64,000 nt of DNA, from the NCBI RefSeq assembly GCF_049478495.1, contig NZ_CP168083.1, positions 1,860,001 to 1,924,000 of the forward strand, written 5' to 3'. The DNA is from P36-A1 sp049478495. Lineage in GTDB: Bacteria; Bacillota_I; Bacilli_A; JAJDGJ01. Numbering within the stretch: position 1 is the first letter of the stretch; each line of letters begins with the position of its first letter. Shown piece after piece: positions 53,589 through 62,946 of this stretch. A model generated the notes under the pieces. It had not been told where the DNA came from, ran no database searches, and saw only the letters and a list, made by a program, of their open reading frames with translations. Both the position numbers and the translations under genes were made by a program.

Positions 53589-53807
53589 CTACTTGTGTCG
53601 AAAAGTAATTCGCCCACGTGTTAAATCATAAGGAGAAATTTCCAATGTAACTTTATCACCTGGTAAAATGCGGATGTAGTGCATACGGATTTTACCAGAA
53701 ACGTGAGCATTAAGTACATGTCCGTTTTCTAATTTCACCTTAAACATTGTGTTAGGTAGTGATTCAAGAACCACTCCATCTACTTCAATAACATCTTCTT
53801 TAGCCAT
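53589..53807 (-). CDS. infA: translation initiation factor IF-1
   Basis: A 72-residue OB-fold protein, MAKEDVIEVDGVVLESLPN...VSGKIRMHYIRILPGDKV, that blocks the 30S A site during initiation. Canonical length and position between map and rpmJ. ATG after GAGGAGG. Confidence 0.98.
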   Translation of the reverse strand: MAKEDVIEVDGVVLESLPNTMFKVKLENGHVLNAHVSGKIRMHYIRILPGDKVTLEISPYDLTRGRITFRHK

Positions 53808-53818
53808 ACTGTCCTCCT

Positions 53819-54565
53819 CTACAACTTGGTTAATATTTCATAACCATCAGCTGTGACGATGATGGTATGTTCATAATGGGCTGTCTTTTTGTGATCTACA
53901 GTTTCAACAGTCCATCCATCTCTTAAAGTTTTTGTATTTCTTTTTCCAGCATTGACCATTGGTTCAATTGCAAGAGCCATTCCTTCTTTTAAGATAGGAC
54001 CGCGCCCTGCTTTTCCATAGTTTGGAATAGCTGGATCTTCATGTAAATGAGTTCCAATTCCATGACCTGTATATTCAATTGGTACTGAAAATCCAAAACT
54101 TTCAACATATGTTTGAACAGTATTAGATATATCTGATAAATGAATTCCAGGTTTTACTATTGATAAAGCTTGAAAAAGTGATTCTTTAGTAACATCCATC
54201 AATTGACGGTCTTCTTGGCTTACTTCACCAACTGCATATGTCCATGCACTATCTCCATGATAACCTTTATATTCGGCACCAACATCAATAGTAACAATAT
54301 CACCTTCAACTAAAGGTTTATCATCAGGAAATCCATGTACTAAGACTTGGTTTACTGATGCACATACACTTGCAGGAAATCCACCATATCCTAGAAAAGA
54401 TGGCTTAGCATCATTTTCTAAGATAATATTTCGTGCTATAGTATCTAATTCTCTAGTAGTCATACCGGGTTTAATTATATCATTCATCTTTTGGTGAACA
54501 AGAGCTACAATGTGTCCAGCATGAGCCATTAGCTCAATTTCACGTTTTGATTTAATAGTAATCAT
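53819..54565 (-). CDS. map: methionine aminopeptidase, type I
   Basis: Removes N-terminal methionine from nascent proteins. The 248-residue pita-bread fold shows metal ligands in IDVGAEYKGYHGDSAWTY (two Asp), TGHGIGTHLHEDPAIPNYG (His) and the late Glu residues in AIEPM and HYEHTI. It overlaps adk by one base (TAATG), so it is translationally coupled. Confidence 0.97.
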   Translation of the reverse strand: MITIKSKREIELMAHAGHIVALVHQKMNDIIKPGMTTRELDTIARNIILENDAKPSFLGYGGFPASVCASVNQVLVHGFPDDKPLVEGDIVTIDVGAEYKGYHGDSAWTYAVGEVSQEDRQLMDVTKESLFQALSIVKPGIHLSDISNTVQTYVESFGFSVPIEYTGHGIGTHLHEDPAIPNYGKAGRGPILKEGMALAIEPMVNAGKRNTKTLRDGWTVETVDHKKTAHYEHTIIVTADGYEILTKL

Positions 54566-55215
54566 TACGCTAAATCCTCAAGATACGCACTAATATCATT
54601 AAATACTTTTTCAACTGATTGCACACCATCAATTTCTTTTAAGATACCTTGTTCTTTATAGAAATTAATAAGTGGAGCAGTTTCATTAGTATATGTTTCT
54701 AATCTTACTGTAGCAGCTTCTTCATTATCGTCTGATCTTTGATATAATTCTCCACCACATTTATCACAAACATCCTGAGTTACAGGTGGTTTAAATTCTA
54801 AATGGTATGAAGTACCGCATGAACGACACATACGTCTAGAAACTAGTCTTTTTAATAAAATATCAAATGGAGCATCGATATTGATTGCAACATCCAACTT
54901 TTTATCCATTTTATCTAAAATTTCATTTAATGCTACTGCTTGATTTATTGTTCTTGGAAAACCATCAAGCAAGAAACCATTAGCTACATCATCTTCATGT
55001 AATCTTTCGTTTACAATTCCGATTGTTAATTCATCTGGTACCAGTTTACCAGCATCCATAAAACCCTTTGCTTCTAGGCCAAGTTTAGTTTGGTTGCTGA
55101 TTGCAGCTCTAAACATATCACCTGTTGAAATATGAGGGATATTGTATTTAGCTACAATCTGTTCAGCCTGAGTACCTTTACCTGCACCTGGAGGGCCCAT
55201 AAATATAATATTCAT
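54565..55215 (-). CDS. adk: adenylate kinase
   Basis: Interconverts ATP+AMP and 2 ADP. The P-loop GPPGAGKGT is at 7-15, with the AMP-binding FLLDGFPRT near 81-89. The long LID carries four cysteines (CRSC...CDKC), making it a zinc-binding Gram-positive form. 216 residues. Located after secY in the spc operon as in other Firmicutes. Confidence 0.98.
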   Translation of the reverse strand: MNIIFMGPPGAGKGTQAEQIVAKYNIPHISTGDMFRAAISNQTKLGLEAKGFMDAGKLVPDELTIGIVNERLHEDDVANGFLLDGFPRTINQAVALNEILDKMDKKLDVAINIDAPFDILLKRLVSRRMCRSCGTSYHLEFKPPVTQDVCDKCGGELYQRSDDNEEAATVRLETYTNETAPLINFYKEQGILKEIDGVQSVEKVFNDISAYLEDLA

Positions 55216-55229
55216 AATTGAAAACCTCC

Positions 55230-56531
55230 TTATTTGATAAAGCTTCTTTTAGTAGTTGTAGAATTCATACTATCAATTTTAGTAACCATTTCAAGTGCGA
55301 CACCGACCATAATTATTAATCCTGTTCCACCTAATCCATAGGCTTGTCCACGGTCAATACCACTAATCATTGGCAATATTATTGGTACTGCTGCAATGAT
55401 AGCTAGCGATGCTGCTCCTAAGAAATTTAACTTATTAACAGTTTTTATTACAAATTGTCTAGTTTCTTCACCTGGTCTAACACCGATGATATAACCACCA
55501 GATCTTCCTAAGTTCTCTGCAAGTTTTTTTGCATCAACTTGTAGGTGAGCATAGAAATATGTGAAGGCAAATATTAATCCAATGTATAATACTAAACCTT
55601 GTGGTGTTGAATAATCAAACAATTGTGTAAAGAATCCTGCAACGCCATCTGTTGCATTTGGAGCAACAAATTGCATTATTGTTGCTGGTGCCATTAAAAT
55701 TGCAGATGCAAAGATAACAGGTATTACTCCAGCGACATTAATTTTAAATGGTAAGTATGTTGTCTCACCAGCTTTTGTTGTATTACTTGCATATTGTATA
55801 GGAATCTTTCTTGTTGCTTGCTGTGTAAATACTGTAAAGACAATAAGTACAACAAACAATACAATAACACCTACAGACATTAATGTTGCCATTACATCTG
55901 AATTAGATGTGTTTTGGAAAAAGCTTTTCATAATGTTCCAGAATGAAATAGGCACTTTGTCTACAATTCCGGCAAATATAATCATACTTGTTCCGTTTCC
56001 TAAACCTTTTACAGTTATTTGATCAGCAAGCCAAAGTATAAACATTGCTCCTGCCATCATAATAAATGCAATGGTTGTAAATCCCATAAAAGTAGGATTT
56101 AATACTGAGGCATATTGTGTGTTAAATGCAATTGTTAACATATACCCTTGTGCAAGAGAAAGAACTATTGAAATCCATCTTGTGATTTGTGATAGTTTCT
56201 TTCTACCAGCTTCCCCACTGTTTTGCAAGTCAGATAGGTATGGAACTATGTCCATCGCTAGTAATTGTATTATGATTGATGCTGTAATGTAAGGCCCAAC
56301 TCCCAACCCAAAGATTGAGTAGTTAGATAATGCATTACCACCAAGCATATTCATTATTTCAAAAATCCCGGCACCAGACCCAACTGTTGCCTGCTTTATG
56401 CTATCTATATCCACACCTGGGATACTTATGTGGACCCCTATTCTAAATACTAGTAGAATTCCTAATGTGAAGAAAGCTTTCTTGCGAATTTCTGGATTTG
56501 TAAATAAAGCTTTAAGTCTTTTGAACTTCAT
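55230..56531 (-). CDS. secY: protein translocase subunit SecY
   Basis: A 433-residue channel subunit with ten membrane helices. GVGPYITASIIIQLL marks the lateral-gate helix 2 region, IRPGEET-like GVRPGEETRQF the cytoplasmic loop. It starts 2 nt after the rplO stop and is followed by adk. No anomaly seen. Confidence 0.98.
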   Translation of the reverse strand: MKFKRLKALFTNPEIRKKAFFTLGILLVFRIGVHISIPGVDIDSIKQATVGSGAGIFEIMNMLGGNALSNYSIFGLGVGPYITASIIIQLLAMDIVPYLSDLQNSGEAGRKKLSQITRWISIVLSLAQGYMLTIAFNTQYASVLNPTFMGFTTIAFIMMAGAMFILWLADQITVKGLGNGTSMIIFAGIVDKVPISFWNIMKSFFQNTSNSDVMATLMSVGVIVLFVVLIVFTVFTQQATRKIPIQYASNTTKAGETTYLPFKINVAGVIPVIFASAILMAPATIMQFVAPNATDGVAGFFTQLFDYSTPQGLVLYIGLIFAFTYFYAHLQVDAKKLAENLGRSGGYIIGVRPGEETRQFVIKTVNKLNFLGAASLAIIAAVPIILPMISGIDRGQAYGLGGTGLIIMVGVALEMVTKIDSMNSTTTKRSFIK

Positions 56532-56532
56532 C

Positions 56533-56973
56533 TTATAGTTCTATTACGCTTCCACCTGCAGCTTCAATTGCTTCTTTAGCTGTGTTCGAAAACTTATGAG
56601 CAGATATAGTAAGTTTTTTATCTAATTGCCCATTCCCCAAAATTTTAATCCCAGTTTTTACTTGTTTAACTACTCCATTATCCTTTAAGAATTCAGGAGT
56701 GATTTCAGTACCATTTTCAAATTTATTAAGTACGTCTAAGTTAATTGTTGTATATTCTTTTCTATTTCTGTTAGTAAATCCACGTTTTGGTAAACGTTGG
56801 AATAAAGGAGTTTGTCCACCTTCAAATCCAGGTCTAACTCCACCACCAGATCTAGAATTTTGACCTTTAGTACCTCTACCAGCAGTCTTCCCAGTTCCTG
56901 AACCAGTTCCACGACCAACACGTTTTTTCGCGTGACGAGCACCTGGTGTATAAGTTAATTCATGTAACTTCAT
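56533..56973 (-). CDS. rplO: 50S ribosomal protein L15
   Basis: A 146-residue L15. The N-terminal glycine/arginine-rich extension (KRVGRGTGSGTGKTAGRGTKGQ) threads into 23S rRNA, followed by GFEGGQTPLFQRLPKRGF. Canonical rpmD-rplO-secY order. Confidence 0.98.
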   Translation of the reverse strand: MKLHELTYTPGARHAKKRVGRGTGSGTGKTAGRGTKGQNSRSGGGVRPGFEGGQTPLFQRLPKRGFTNRNRKEYTTINLDVLNKFENGTEITPEFLKDNGVVKQVKTGIKILGNGQLDKKLTISAHKFSNTAKEAIEAAGGSVIEL

Positions 56974-56987
56974 GTGTACACCTCCTA

Positions 56988-57161
56988 TTAAACTTCTTTT
57001 ACTTCTACTAAGTGAGCAACTACAGTTATCATACCTTTAGTTGCAGCATTGTTTTGTTTTGTTACTGTTTGTCCAATTTTTGTTAATCCAAGAGCTTTTG
57101 CAGTTGCAATTTGCTTTTTCTTAGATTTAATAAGGCTTCTTTTTAATGTAATTTCTAACAT
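56988..57161 (-). CDS. rpmD: 50S ribosomal protein L30
   Basis: A 57-residue protein beginning MLEITLKRSLIKSKKKQ and containing ALGLTKIGQTVTKQNN, the short bacterial L30 form. ATG at 57161, immediately behind the rpsE stop (57163). It fits the rpsE-rpmD-rplO order and is too short for typical ORF cut-offs. Confidence 0.96.
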   Translation of the reverse strand: MLEITLKRSLIKSKKKQIATAKALGLTKIGQTVTKQNNAATKGMITVVAHLVEVKEV

Positions 57162-57162
57162 A

Positions 57163-57678
57163 TTAGTAACCTCTTATTTCCTCTACTGTTTTACCTCTTA
57201 AGGCTGCATAATTTTCAGCAGTTTTTAATTCTTCTAATCCTGAAACAGTTGCTCTAACCATATTGATTGGAGTACTTGATCCGATAGATTTTGAAAGAAT
57301 ATCAGTTATACCAGCAAGCTCAAGTACAGCACGGACAGGTCCTCCGGCAATAACTCCAGTACCTGGTGCAGCTGGTTTAAGGAATACTTTTCCAGCTCCG
57401 AATCTACCAGTAATTTCATGTGGTACAGTTGATTTATTTATAATTGGAACAGTAATTAAATTATTTTTTGCAGCTTCAATAGCTTTTTTGATTGCATCTG
57501 GTACTTCATTTGCTTTACCTGTACCAAATCCAACTTGACCGTTTTTATCTCCAACGACAACTAAGGCAGCGAATCTGAAACGACGTCCACCTTTAACTAC
57601 TTTAGTTACACGGTTAATCGTAACAACGCGCTCTTCGAAGTTATCTGTTTTTTCTTTTCTTCTAGGTTTGCGATCCAT
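57163..57678 (-). CDS. rpsE: 30S ribosomal protein S5
   Basis: A 171-residue S5. It has the double-stranded-RNA-binding-like N domain (EERVVTINRVTKVVKGGRRF) and VGFGTGKANEVPDAIKKA, with GTGVIAGGPVRAVLELAGI in the C domain. It takes part in mRNA unwinding at the ribosome entry. Canonical. Confidence 0.98.
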   Translation of the reverse strand: MDRKPRRKEKTDNFEERVVTINRVTKVVKGGRRFRFAALVVVGDKNGQVGFGTGKANEVPDAIKKAIEAAKNNLITVPIINKSTVPHEITGRFGAGKVFLKPAAPGTGVIAGGPVRAVLELAGITDILSKSIGSSTPINMVRATVSGLEELKTAENYAALRGKTVEEIRGY

Positions 57679-57692
57679 CTTGTTACCTCCTT

Positions 57693-58049
57693 TTAGAATT
57701 CTAATCCAGCTTCTCTTGCTGCATCAGCTAATGCTTTTACTCTACCATGATAGATATATCCACCACGGTCGAATACTACTTTAGTCACATCTTTTGCTTT
57801 TGCTCTTTCAGCTACTTCTTTACCTACTTTTTGAGCGGCTTCAATATTTCCACCGTTTTCTATTTTAAGTTCAGCAGTTGAAGCGCTAGCAATAGTTGTT
57901 CCAGAAACATCATCTACAAGTTGTGCAGTGATGTTTTTATTAGAACGGAAAACATTTAGACGTGGACACTCAGCAGTTCCAGATATTTTTGCACGAACTC
58001 TTCCGTGACGCTTTTGACGATTTTCATTACGTGAAAGTTTGTTTGCCAT
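57693..58049 (-). CDS. rplR: 50S ribosomal protein L18
   Basis: A 118-residue 5S-rRNA-binding protein: KRHGRVRAKISGTAECPRL, NVFRSNKNITAQLVDD and VVFDRGGYIYHGRVKALADAAREAGL (two overlapping blocks). Canonical length and position. Confidence 0.98.
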   Translation of the reverse strand: MANKLSRNENRQKRHGRVRAKISGTAECPRLNVFRSNKNITAQLVDDVSGTTIASASTAELKIENGGNIEAAQKVGKEVAERAKAKDVTKVVFDRGGYIYHGRVKALADAAREAGLEF

Positions 58050-58085
58050 AATATTGAACTTCCTTTCTTAATGTTCTTAAGCCAA

Positions 58086-58628
58086 TTATTTACCGGCTTT
58101 TTTACCTTCTTTACGAACAACTTGTTCACCTTTGTAGCGAATACCTTTACCTTTATATGGTTCTGGTTTTCTAGTTGCTCTGACAACAGCAGCGAATTCT
58201 CCTACTACTTGTTTGTCAATACCACTGATTGAAATTTGTGTATTACTTGGAACTTCAACAGTGATTCCGTCGATCACTTCGAACTCTACTAAGTGAGAGT
58301 ATCCGATGTTTAGTACTAATTTGTTTCCTTGCAATTGTGCACGGTAACCTAGTCCGACGATTTCTAAATCAATTTTATAACCTTCACTTACACCAACAAC
58401 CATGTTAGCAATAATTGCTCTAGTTGTACCGTGAAGTTGCTTAAATTTCTTAAGCTCATTTGGTCTTTCAACTGAAACCTGATTTTCTTCAACTTTAATT
58501 GTAAGTTCAGGATTGAATGTATATGATAATTCACCTTTAGGTCCTTTTACTGTTACATGATTATTTTCATCAACAGTTACTTCTACTTTTTCAGGTAAAT
58601 CGATTACTTTATATCCTATACGAGACAT
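58086..58628 (-). CDS. rplF: 50S ribosomal protein L6
   Basis: A 180-residue L6 starting MSRIGYKVIDLPEKVEV. It ends with the conserved RKPEPYKGKGIRYKGEQVVRKEGK region (two blocks) that binds 23S near the sarcin-ricin loop. Canonical. Confidence 0.98.
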   Translation of the reverse strand: MSRIGYKVIDLPEKVEVTVDENNHVTVKGPKGELSYTFNPELTIKVEENQVSVERPNELKKFKQLHGTTRAIIANMVVGVSEGYKIDLEIVGLGYRAQLQGNKLVLNIGYSHLVEFEVIDGITVEVPSNTQISISGIDKQVVGEFAAVVRATRKPEPYKGKGIRYKGEQVVRKEGKKAGK

Positions 58629-58659
58629 TTATTACACCTCCGTTATTTCTATATTAATA

Positions 58660-59055
58660 CTACCAAACGTAACCTACTACTTCTCCACCAATATTTTCTT
58701 TACGAGCTTGTTTTTCACCCATAAGTCCTTTTGGAGTTGAAATGATAGCAAGTCCTAAACCGTTTAACACCTTAGGAAGTTCATCACTTTTAGCGTAAAC
58801 ACGTAGTCCTGGTTTAGATACTCTCTTAATTCCAGTGATTACTCTTTCGTTTGATTTTCCATATCTTAATTCGATAGTTAATTCTTTTTTTACTCCTTCA
58901 CTAACACTATAAGCATTAATGAAACCTTCCGCTTCAAGAACTTTGGCGATTTCTACCTTCATTTTTGAACTTGGAAGTATTACTTTTTCATGACGCATTT
59001 GGTTAGCGTTACGAATTCTAGTGAACATATCTGCAATTGGATCTGTCATTACCAT
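58660..59055 (-). CDS. rpsH: 30S ribosomal protein S8
   Basis: A 131-residue S8 (TDPIADMFTRIRNANQMRHE; the C-terminal STPKGLMGEKQARKENIGGE-VVGYVW block). The first ATG (MVMTDP) is kept because GGAGG lies 8 nt upstream. In Escherichia coli S8 represses the spc operon; regulation here is not evident. Confidence 0.97.
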   Translation of the reverse strand: MVMTDPIADMFTRIRNANQMRHEKVILPSSKMKVEIAKVLEAEGFINAYSVSEGVKKELTIELRYGKSNERVITGIKRVSKPGLRVYAKSDELPKVLNGLGLAIISTPKGLMGEKQARKENIGGEVVGYVW

Positions 59056-59089
59056 TGAGTTGTCCTCCTTTCAAAGCGTTTAATGTATA

Positions 59090-59275
59090 TTACCAGCTTG
59101 CTTTTTTAACACCTGGGATTTGTCCTTTATATGCTAATTCACGGAAACAAATACGGCACAATTTAAATTTTTTCAGTACACTGTGTGGTCTACCACATCT
59201 TTCGCATCTAGTATATTCTCTAACTTTGAATTTTTGTGGTCTTTGTTGTTTCACGATTAATGACGTTTTAGCCAT
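59090..59275 (-). CDS. rpsN: 30S ribosomal protein S14, zinc-binding type
   Basis: A 61-residue short S14. The zinc ribbon C-x2-C-x12-C-x2-C (CERC ... CRIC) is intact, so it is the type Z form usual in Bacillota. KTSLIVKQQRPQKFKVREYT leads. Canonical position between rplE and rpsH. Confidence 0.98.
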   Translation of the reverse strand: MAKTSLIVKQQRPQKFKVREYTRCERCGRPHSVLKKFKLCRICFRELAYKGQIPGVKKASW

Positions 59276-59291
59276 AATGTATTGCCCTCCT

Positions 59292-59831
59292 TTATTTTTT
59301 GAATGGCATACCTAATTGAGTAAGCAATTCTCTTGCTTCTTCATCAGTATTTGCTGTTGTTACGATTACGATATCCATCCCTCTTGTTTTGTTAACTTTA
59401 TCAAAGTTAATTTCTGGGAAGATTAATTGTTCCTTAACACCTAATGTGTAGTTTCCTCTTCCATCAAATGAGTCAGCCGATACTCCTCTGAAATCACGTA
59501 CACGAGGTAATGAAATAGAAACTAATTTGTCTAAAAAGTCGTACATTTTTTCTCCTCTAAGTGTTACCTTAGTTCCAATAGGTACTCCTTCACGAAGCTT
59601 GAATCCAGCGATTGCTTTTTTAGCTCTAGTGATAACTGGCTTTTGACCACTGATCATTTCTAGTTCTGCAACTGATTCATCAAGTAATTTTGAATTATGT
59701 ACTGCATCACCAACACCAATGTTGATTACAATTTTTTCAACAAGTGGTACTTGCATTGTACTACTATAACCAAATTTTTCGAATAAACTTTTTTTGATTT
59801 CATTTTCATAACGTTCTCTTAAACGATTCAT
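59292..59831 (-). CDS. rplE: 50S ribosomal protein L5
   Basis: A 179-residue 5S-rRNA-binding protein (MNRLRERYENEIKKSLFEKF; VEKIVINIGVGDAVHNSKLL; GLRE-type KLREGVPIGTKVTLRG). Canonical length and position between rplX and rpsN. Confidence 0.98.
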   Translation of the reverse strand: MNRLRERYENEIKKSLFEKFGYSSTMQVPLVEKIVINIGVGDAVHNSKLLDESVAELEMISGQKPVITRAKKAIAGFKLREGVPIGTKVTLRGEKMYDFLDKLVSISLPRVRDFRGVSADSFDGRGNYTLGVKEQLIFPEINFDKVNKTRGMDIVIVTTANTDEEARELLTQLGMPFKK

Positions 59832-59856
59832 ATCTTGTGACCTCCTTTCGCTTTAA

Positions 59857-60174
59857 CTATTTATCAGTATCAATTACGTTTCCTGTTTTTTTAGAAATAC
59901 GTACTTTTTTACCGTCTTTAATTTCTTTATTAAATCTTGTTGGTTCGTTAGTTTTAGGGTCAAGAATCATTACATTAGATGCATGAATTTTCCCTTCAGT
60001 TTTAACCACGCCACCATCAGGGTTAACATTACTAGGTTTTAAATGTTTAGTAATTATATTAACACCTTCAACTATAACACGGTTTTCTTTAGTTATTACT
60101 TTTAAGATTTTACCTTGTTTTCCCTTGTCCTTACCTGCGATTACTTGAACAAGATCTCCTGTTTTAACGTGCAT
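59857..60174 (-). CDS. rplX: 50S ribosomal protein L24
   Basis: A 105-residue L24 with the KOW motif (GDLVQVIAGKDKGKQGKILKV, split over 6-26), an assembly-initiator protein for the large subunit. Canonical. Confidence 0.98.
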   Translation of the reverse strand: MHVKTGDLVQVIAGKDKGKQGKILKVITKENRVIVEGVNIITKHLKPSNVNPDGGVVKTEGKIHASNVMILDPKTNEPTRFNKEIKDGKKVRISKKTGNVIDTDK

Positions 60175-60202
60175 TAGAACACCTCCTATATCACTGGTAT
60201 TA

Positions 60203-60571
60203 CTACAGTACTTCTGGAGCTAGTGAAACGATTTTCATGAAATCTTTTTCTCTTAACTCTCTTGCTACTGGACCAAAGATACGAGTACCTCTTGGTGTAT
60301 TATCATCTTTTAAGATTACTGCAGCATTTTCATCAAATTTTATATATGATCCATCGTTACGTCTGATACCAGTCTTAGATCTAACTACTACCGCTTTAAC
60401 AACTTCACCTTTTTTAACCATTCCACCTGGAGATGCTTGTTTTACTGTACAAACAAATACGTCACCAATGTTAGAATATTTTTTTACTGATCCACCTAAG
60501 TTTCTGATTACAAGAACTTCTTTTGCTCCTGTATTGTCAGCAACTTTCAATCTAGATTCGTTTTGAACCAT
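60203..60571 (-). CDS. rplN: 50S ribosomal protein L14
   Basis: A 122-residue L14 (MVQNESRLKVADNTGAKEVL; RGTRIFGPVARELREKDFMK; ends SLAPEVL). Canonical position between rpsQ and rplX. Confidence 0.98.
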   Translation of the reverse strand: MVQNESRLKVADNTGAKEVLVIRNLGGSVKKYSNIGDVFVCTVKQASPGGMVKKGEVVKAVVVRSKTGIRRNDGSYIKFDENAAVILKDDNTPRGTRIFGPVARELREKDFMKIVSLAPEVL

Positions 60572-60632
60572 TCTGTGCTCCTCCTTCCAGAGTTAATTAT
60601 ATGATTATAATTACATTTATTATAAGTTATTA

Positions 60633-60893
60633 TTAGATAATAACAGCTTTTTGTGTAACCTCTACTAAACGGAATCTTTTTGTTGCAGATAATGGTCTAG
60701 TTTCCATTATTGTAACTGTATCTCCAATGTTAGCAATGTTATTTTCATCATGAGCTTTATATTTTTTAGAATATCTTACACGTTTAGAATATAGAGGATG
60801 TATTTTATATGTTTCAACTACTACTGTAATAGTTTTATCCATTTTATCAGATACAACTTTACCAGTTAATACTTTACGGTTATTTCTTTCCAT
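60633..60893 (-). CDS. rpsQ: 30S ribosomal protein S17
   Basis: An 86-residue S17 (OB fold; VLTGKVVSDKMDKTITVVVE; DTVTIMETRPLSATKRFRLV). I start at ATG 60893, about 8 nt after AGGAGG; the in-frame TTG two codons upstream is too close to that site. Canonical position. Confidence 0.96.
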   Translation of the reverse strand: MERNNRKVLTGKVVSDKMDKTITVVVETYKIHPLYSKRVRYSKKYKAHDENNIANIGDTVTIMETRPLSATKRFRLVEVTQKAVII

Positions 60894-60906
60894 TTTCAAA
60901 TCCTCC

Positions 60907-61101
60907 TTATTCTGTCATTTGTTTTTCTGTAATTACAGTTTTAATACGAGCGATTGTTTTTTTAACATCTCTCATTTGTTTTGGTTTTTCTAATTGACCT
61001 GTAGCTTGTTGGAATCTTAATTCGAATAATTCTTTTTTTAATTCAAGAACTTTTGCGTTTAGTTCAGCAACAGATAAATTTCTGATTTCATCTATTCTCA
61101 T
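60907..61101 (-). CDS. rpmC: 50S ribosomal protein L29
   Basis: A 64-residue helical protein (RNLSVAELNAKVLELKKELF; ARIKTVITEKQ). Its start overlaps the rplP stop by one base. Near the peptide exit tunnel and the trigger-factor site in known structures. Confidence 0.97.
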   Translation of the reverse strand: MRIDEIRNLSVAELNAKVLELKKELFELRFQQATGQLEKPKQMRDVKKTIARIKTVITEKQMTE

Positions 61102-61517
61102 TAGTTTTCCTCTCCTTTAACTACAAATTTAGTTTTTACTGGTAATTTGTGAGAAGCAAGTCTTAACGCTTCACGAGCAACTTCTTCAGGTACTCCAGCG
61201 ATTTCAAACATGATTTTTCCTTCTTTTACTACAGCAACCCATCCATCAGGTGCCCCTTTACCAGATCCCATACGTACTTCCATAGGTTTAGCAGTTTTTG
61301 CTAAATGTGGGAAAATTCTAATCCAAACTTTACCATAACGTTTCATGTAACGAGTCATAGCAATACGAGCCGCTTCAATTTGACGGTTAGTAATCCAAGC
61401 TCCAGATTGAGATTTTAATCCGTACTCACCAAAGGCAATTGTAGTTCCACCTTTAGCTTTTCCTTCATAGCTAATACGATGAGGTCTTCTATATTTAGTT
61501 CTTTTTGGCATCAACAT
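61101..61517 (-). CDS. rplP: 50S ribosomal protein L16
   Basis: A 138-residue L16 (MLMPKRTKYRRPHRISYEGK; RMGSGKGAPDGWVAVVKEG). The first ATG is kept: it follows AGGAGG and gives the usual MLxPKR start. Canonical rpsC-rplP-rpmC order. Confidence 0.98.
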   Translation of the reverse strand: MLMPKRTKYRRPHRISYEGKAKGGTTIAFGEYGLKSQSGAWITNRQIEAARIAMTRYMKRYGKVWIRIFPHLAKTAKPMEVRMGSGKGAPDGWVAVVKEGKIMFEIAGVPEEVAREALRLASHKLPVKTKFVVKGEEN

Positions 61518-61519
61518 AA

Positions 61520-62263
61520 TTACTTAGCCTCCTCGTTATTAGTACGTCTGTTATTATCTCTTCTGTTGTCGTTTTTCTTACCTTGACGTCTGTTAGTTCT
61601 TTCTTTTTCTCTAGCATCTAAATCTACAGTTCTTTTTCCAAGGATTTCTCCTTTATAGATCCATACTTTAATTCCTAGAAGTCCGTAAGTTGTCATTGCT
61701 TCTGCAGTTGCATAGTCAATGTCAGCTCTAATTGTATGAAGAGGTACGTTTCCTTCTGAATAACCTTCAGAACGAGCCATATCTGCTCCACCTAAACGAC
61801 CTGATACTAAAGTTTTAACTCCTTTAGCTCCGGCTCTCATTGCTCTTTGAATAGCTCTTTTTTGAACTGTTCTAAATGATGCACGATTTTCTAATTGTTC
61901 AGCAATTGAATATGCTAATAATTGAGCATCTGCATCTGGGTTTTTAACTTCAACTACATTAATTTGAAATTTTTTCCCTTTGAATTTTCTAGCTAATTTT
62001 GTTTTTAGCCCTTCAATTCCTTCTCCACCTTTACCAATAATGATACCTGGTTTTGAAGTATGAATAAATAAATCTATCTTATCTTTAGTACGTTCGATTT
62101 CTACTTTAGAAACTGAACCATCTTTAAGTTCTTTAGCTAAGAATTCACGAATCTTAACGTCTTCGATTAGGAATGTACCATATTCTTTATCTGCGTACCA
62201 TCTTGAATCCCAATCACGGATGACACCAACACGTAATCCTACTGGATTAACTTTTTGTCCCAT
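61520..62263 (-). CDS. rpsC: 30S ribosomal protein S3
   Basis: A 247-residue S3 with the KH domain (GIIIGKGGEGIEGLKTKL near 73-90) and the C-terminal mRNA-entry domain. It ends in a low-complexity basic tail of R, N, K, E and Q, about 35 residues, longer than in Bacillus. Canonical position. Confidence 0.98.
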   Translation of the reverse strand: MGQKVNPVGLRVGVIRDWDSRWYADKEYGTFLIEDVKIREFLAKELKDGSVSKVEIERTKDKIDLFIHTSKPGIIIGKGGEGIEGLKTKLARKFKGKKFQINVVEVKNPDADAQLLAYSIAEQLENRASFRTVQKRAIQRAMRAGAKGVKTLVSGRLGGADMARSEGYSEGNVPLHTIRADIDYATAEAMTTYGLLGIKVWIYKGEILGKRTVDLDAREKERTNRRQGKKNDNRRDNNRRTNNEEAK

Positions 62264-62284
62264 ACGTCTACCTCCTTTGTAGTC

Positions 62285-62620
62285 TTATTGCTTTTCAGCG
62301 ATTACAACACTGATGTGGCTTGTTCTTTTCATGATAGGGCTAGCACTACCTTTTGCTCTAGGTCTGAACCTTTTAAGCGTTGCCCCTTCATTTACTAAGA
62401 TTTCTTTTACATATAATGTTTCTTCATTCATAGAATGATTGTTTACTGCGTTTGCGACAGCTGATTTGATTACTTTATCAATAATCGGGCTTGCTGCCTT
62501 ATTCGTATTTGCTAATACAACGATTGCATCTATAACACTTTTTCCTCTAACCAAGTCAGCTACTAGACGAGCTTTTCGAGGAGCGATACGTACAGTTTTA
62601 GCAATAGCTTTTGCTTCCAT
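62285..62620 (-). CDS. rplV: 50S ribosomal protein L22
   Basis: A 111-residue L22 (IAPRKARLVADLVRGKSV; the tunnel loop AKGSASPIMKRTSHISVV). The tunnel beta-hairpin is of normal length. Canonical. Confidence 0.98.
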   Translation of the reverse strand: MEAKAIAKTVRIAPRKARLVADLVRGKSVIDAIVVLANTNKAASPIIDKVIKSAVANAVNNHSMNEETLYVKEILVNEGATLKRFRPRAKGSASPIMKRTSHISVVIAEKQ

Positions 62621-62640
62621 TGAATTGTCCTCCTTCTAGC

Positions 62641-62922
62641 TTATTTTCTTTTAGCTTTCTTTTCGTCATAGTCATGTCCTTTGTACGTTCTAGTAGGAGC
62701 AAATTCTCCTAATTTGTGTCCTACCATGTCTTCAGTTACATATACAGGAACATGTACTCTACCATTATATACAGCAAATGTATGTTCAATAAATTCAGGG
62801 AAGATTGTTGATCTTCTTGACCAAGTCTTGATTACAGACTTTTTACCACTTTTTTCTACTTCTTCTACTTTTTTGAATAAGTATCCGTCACAGAAAGGTC
62901 CCTTTTTAATACTACGAGCCAT
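62641..62922 (-). CDS. rpsS: 30S ribosomal protein S19
   Basis: A 93-residue S19 (ARSIKKGPFCDGYLFKKV; SRRSTIFPEFIEHTFAVYNG; KLGEFAPTRTYKGHD). Canonical length and position between rplB and rplV. Confidence 0.98.
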   Translation of the reverse strand: MARSIKKGPFCDGYLFKKVEEVEKSGKKSVIKTWSRRSTIFPEFIEHTFAVYNGRVHVPVYVTEDMVGHKLGEFAPTRTYKGHDYDEKKAKRK

Positions 62923-62946
62923 TACATTTCCTCCTTTAATTAAGCA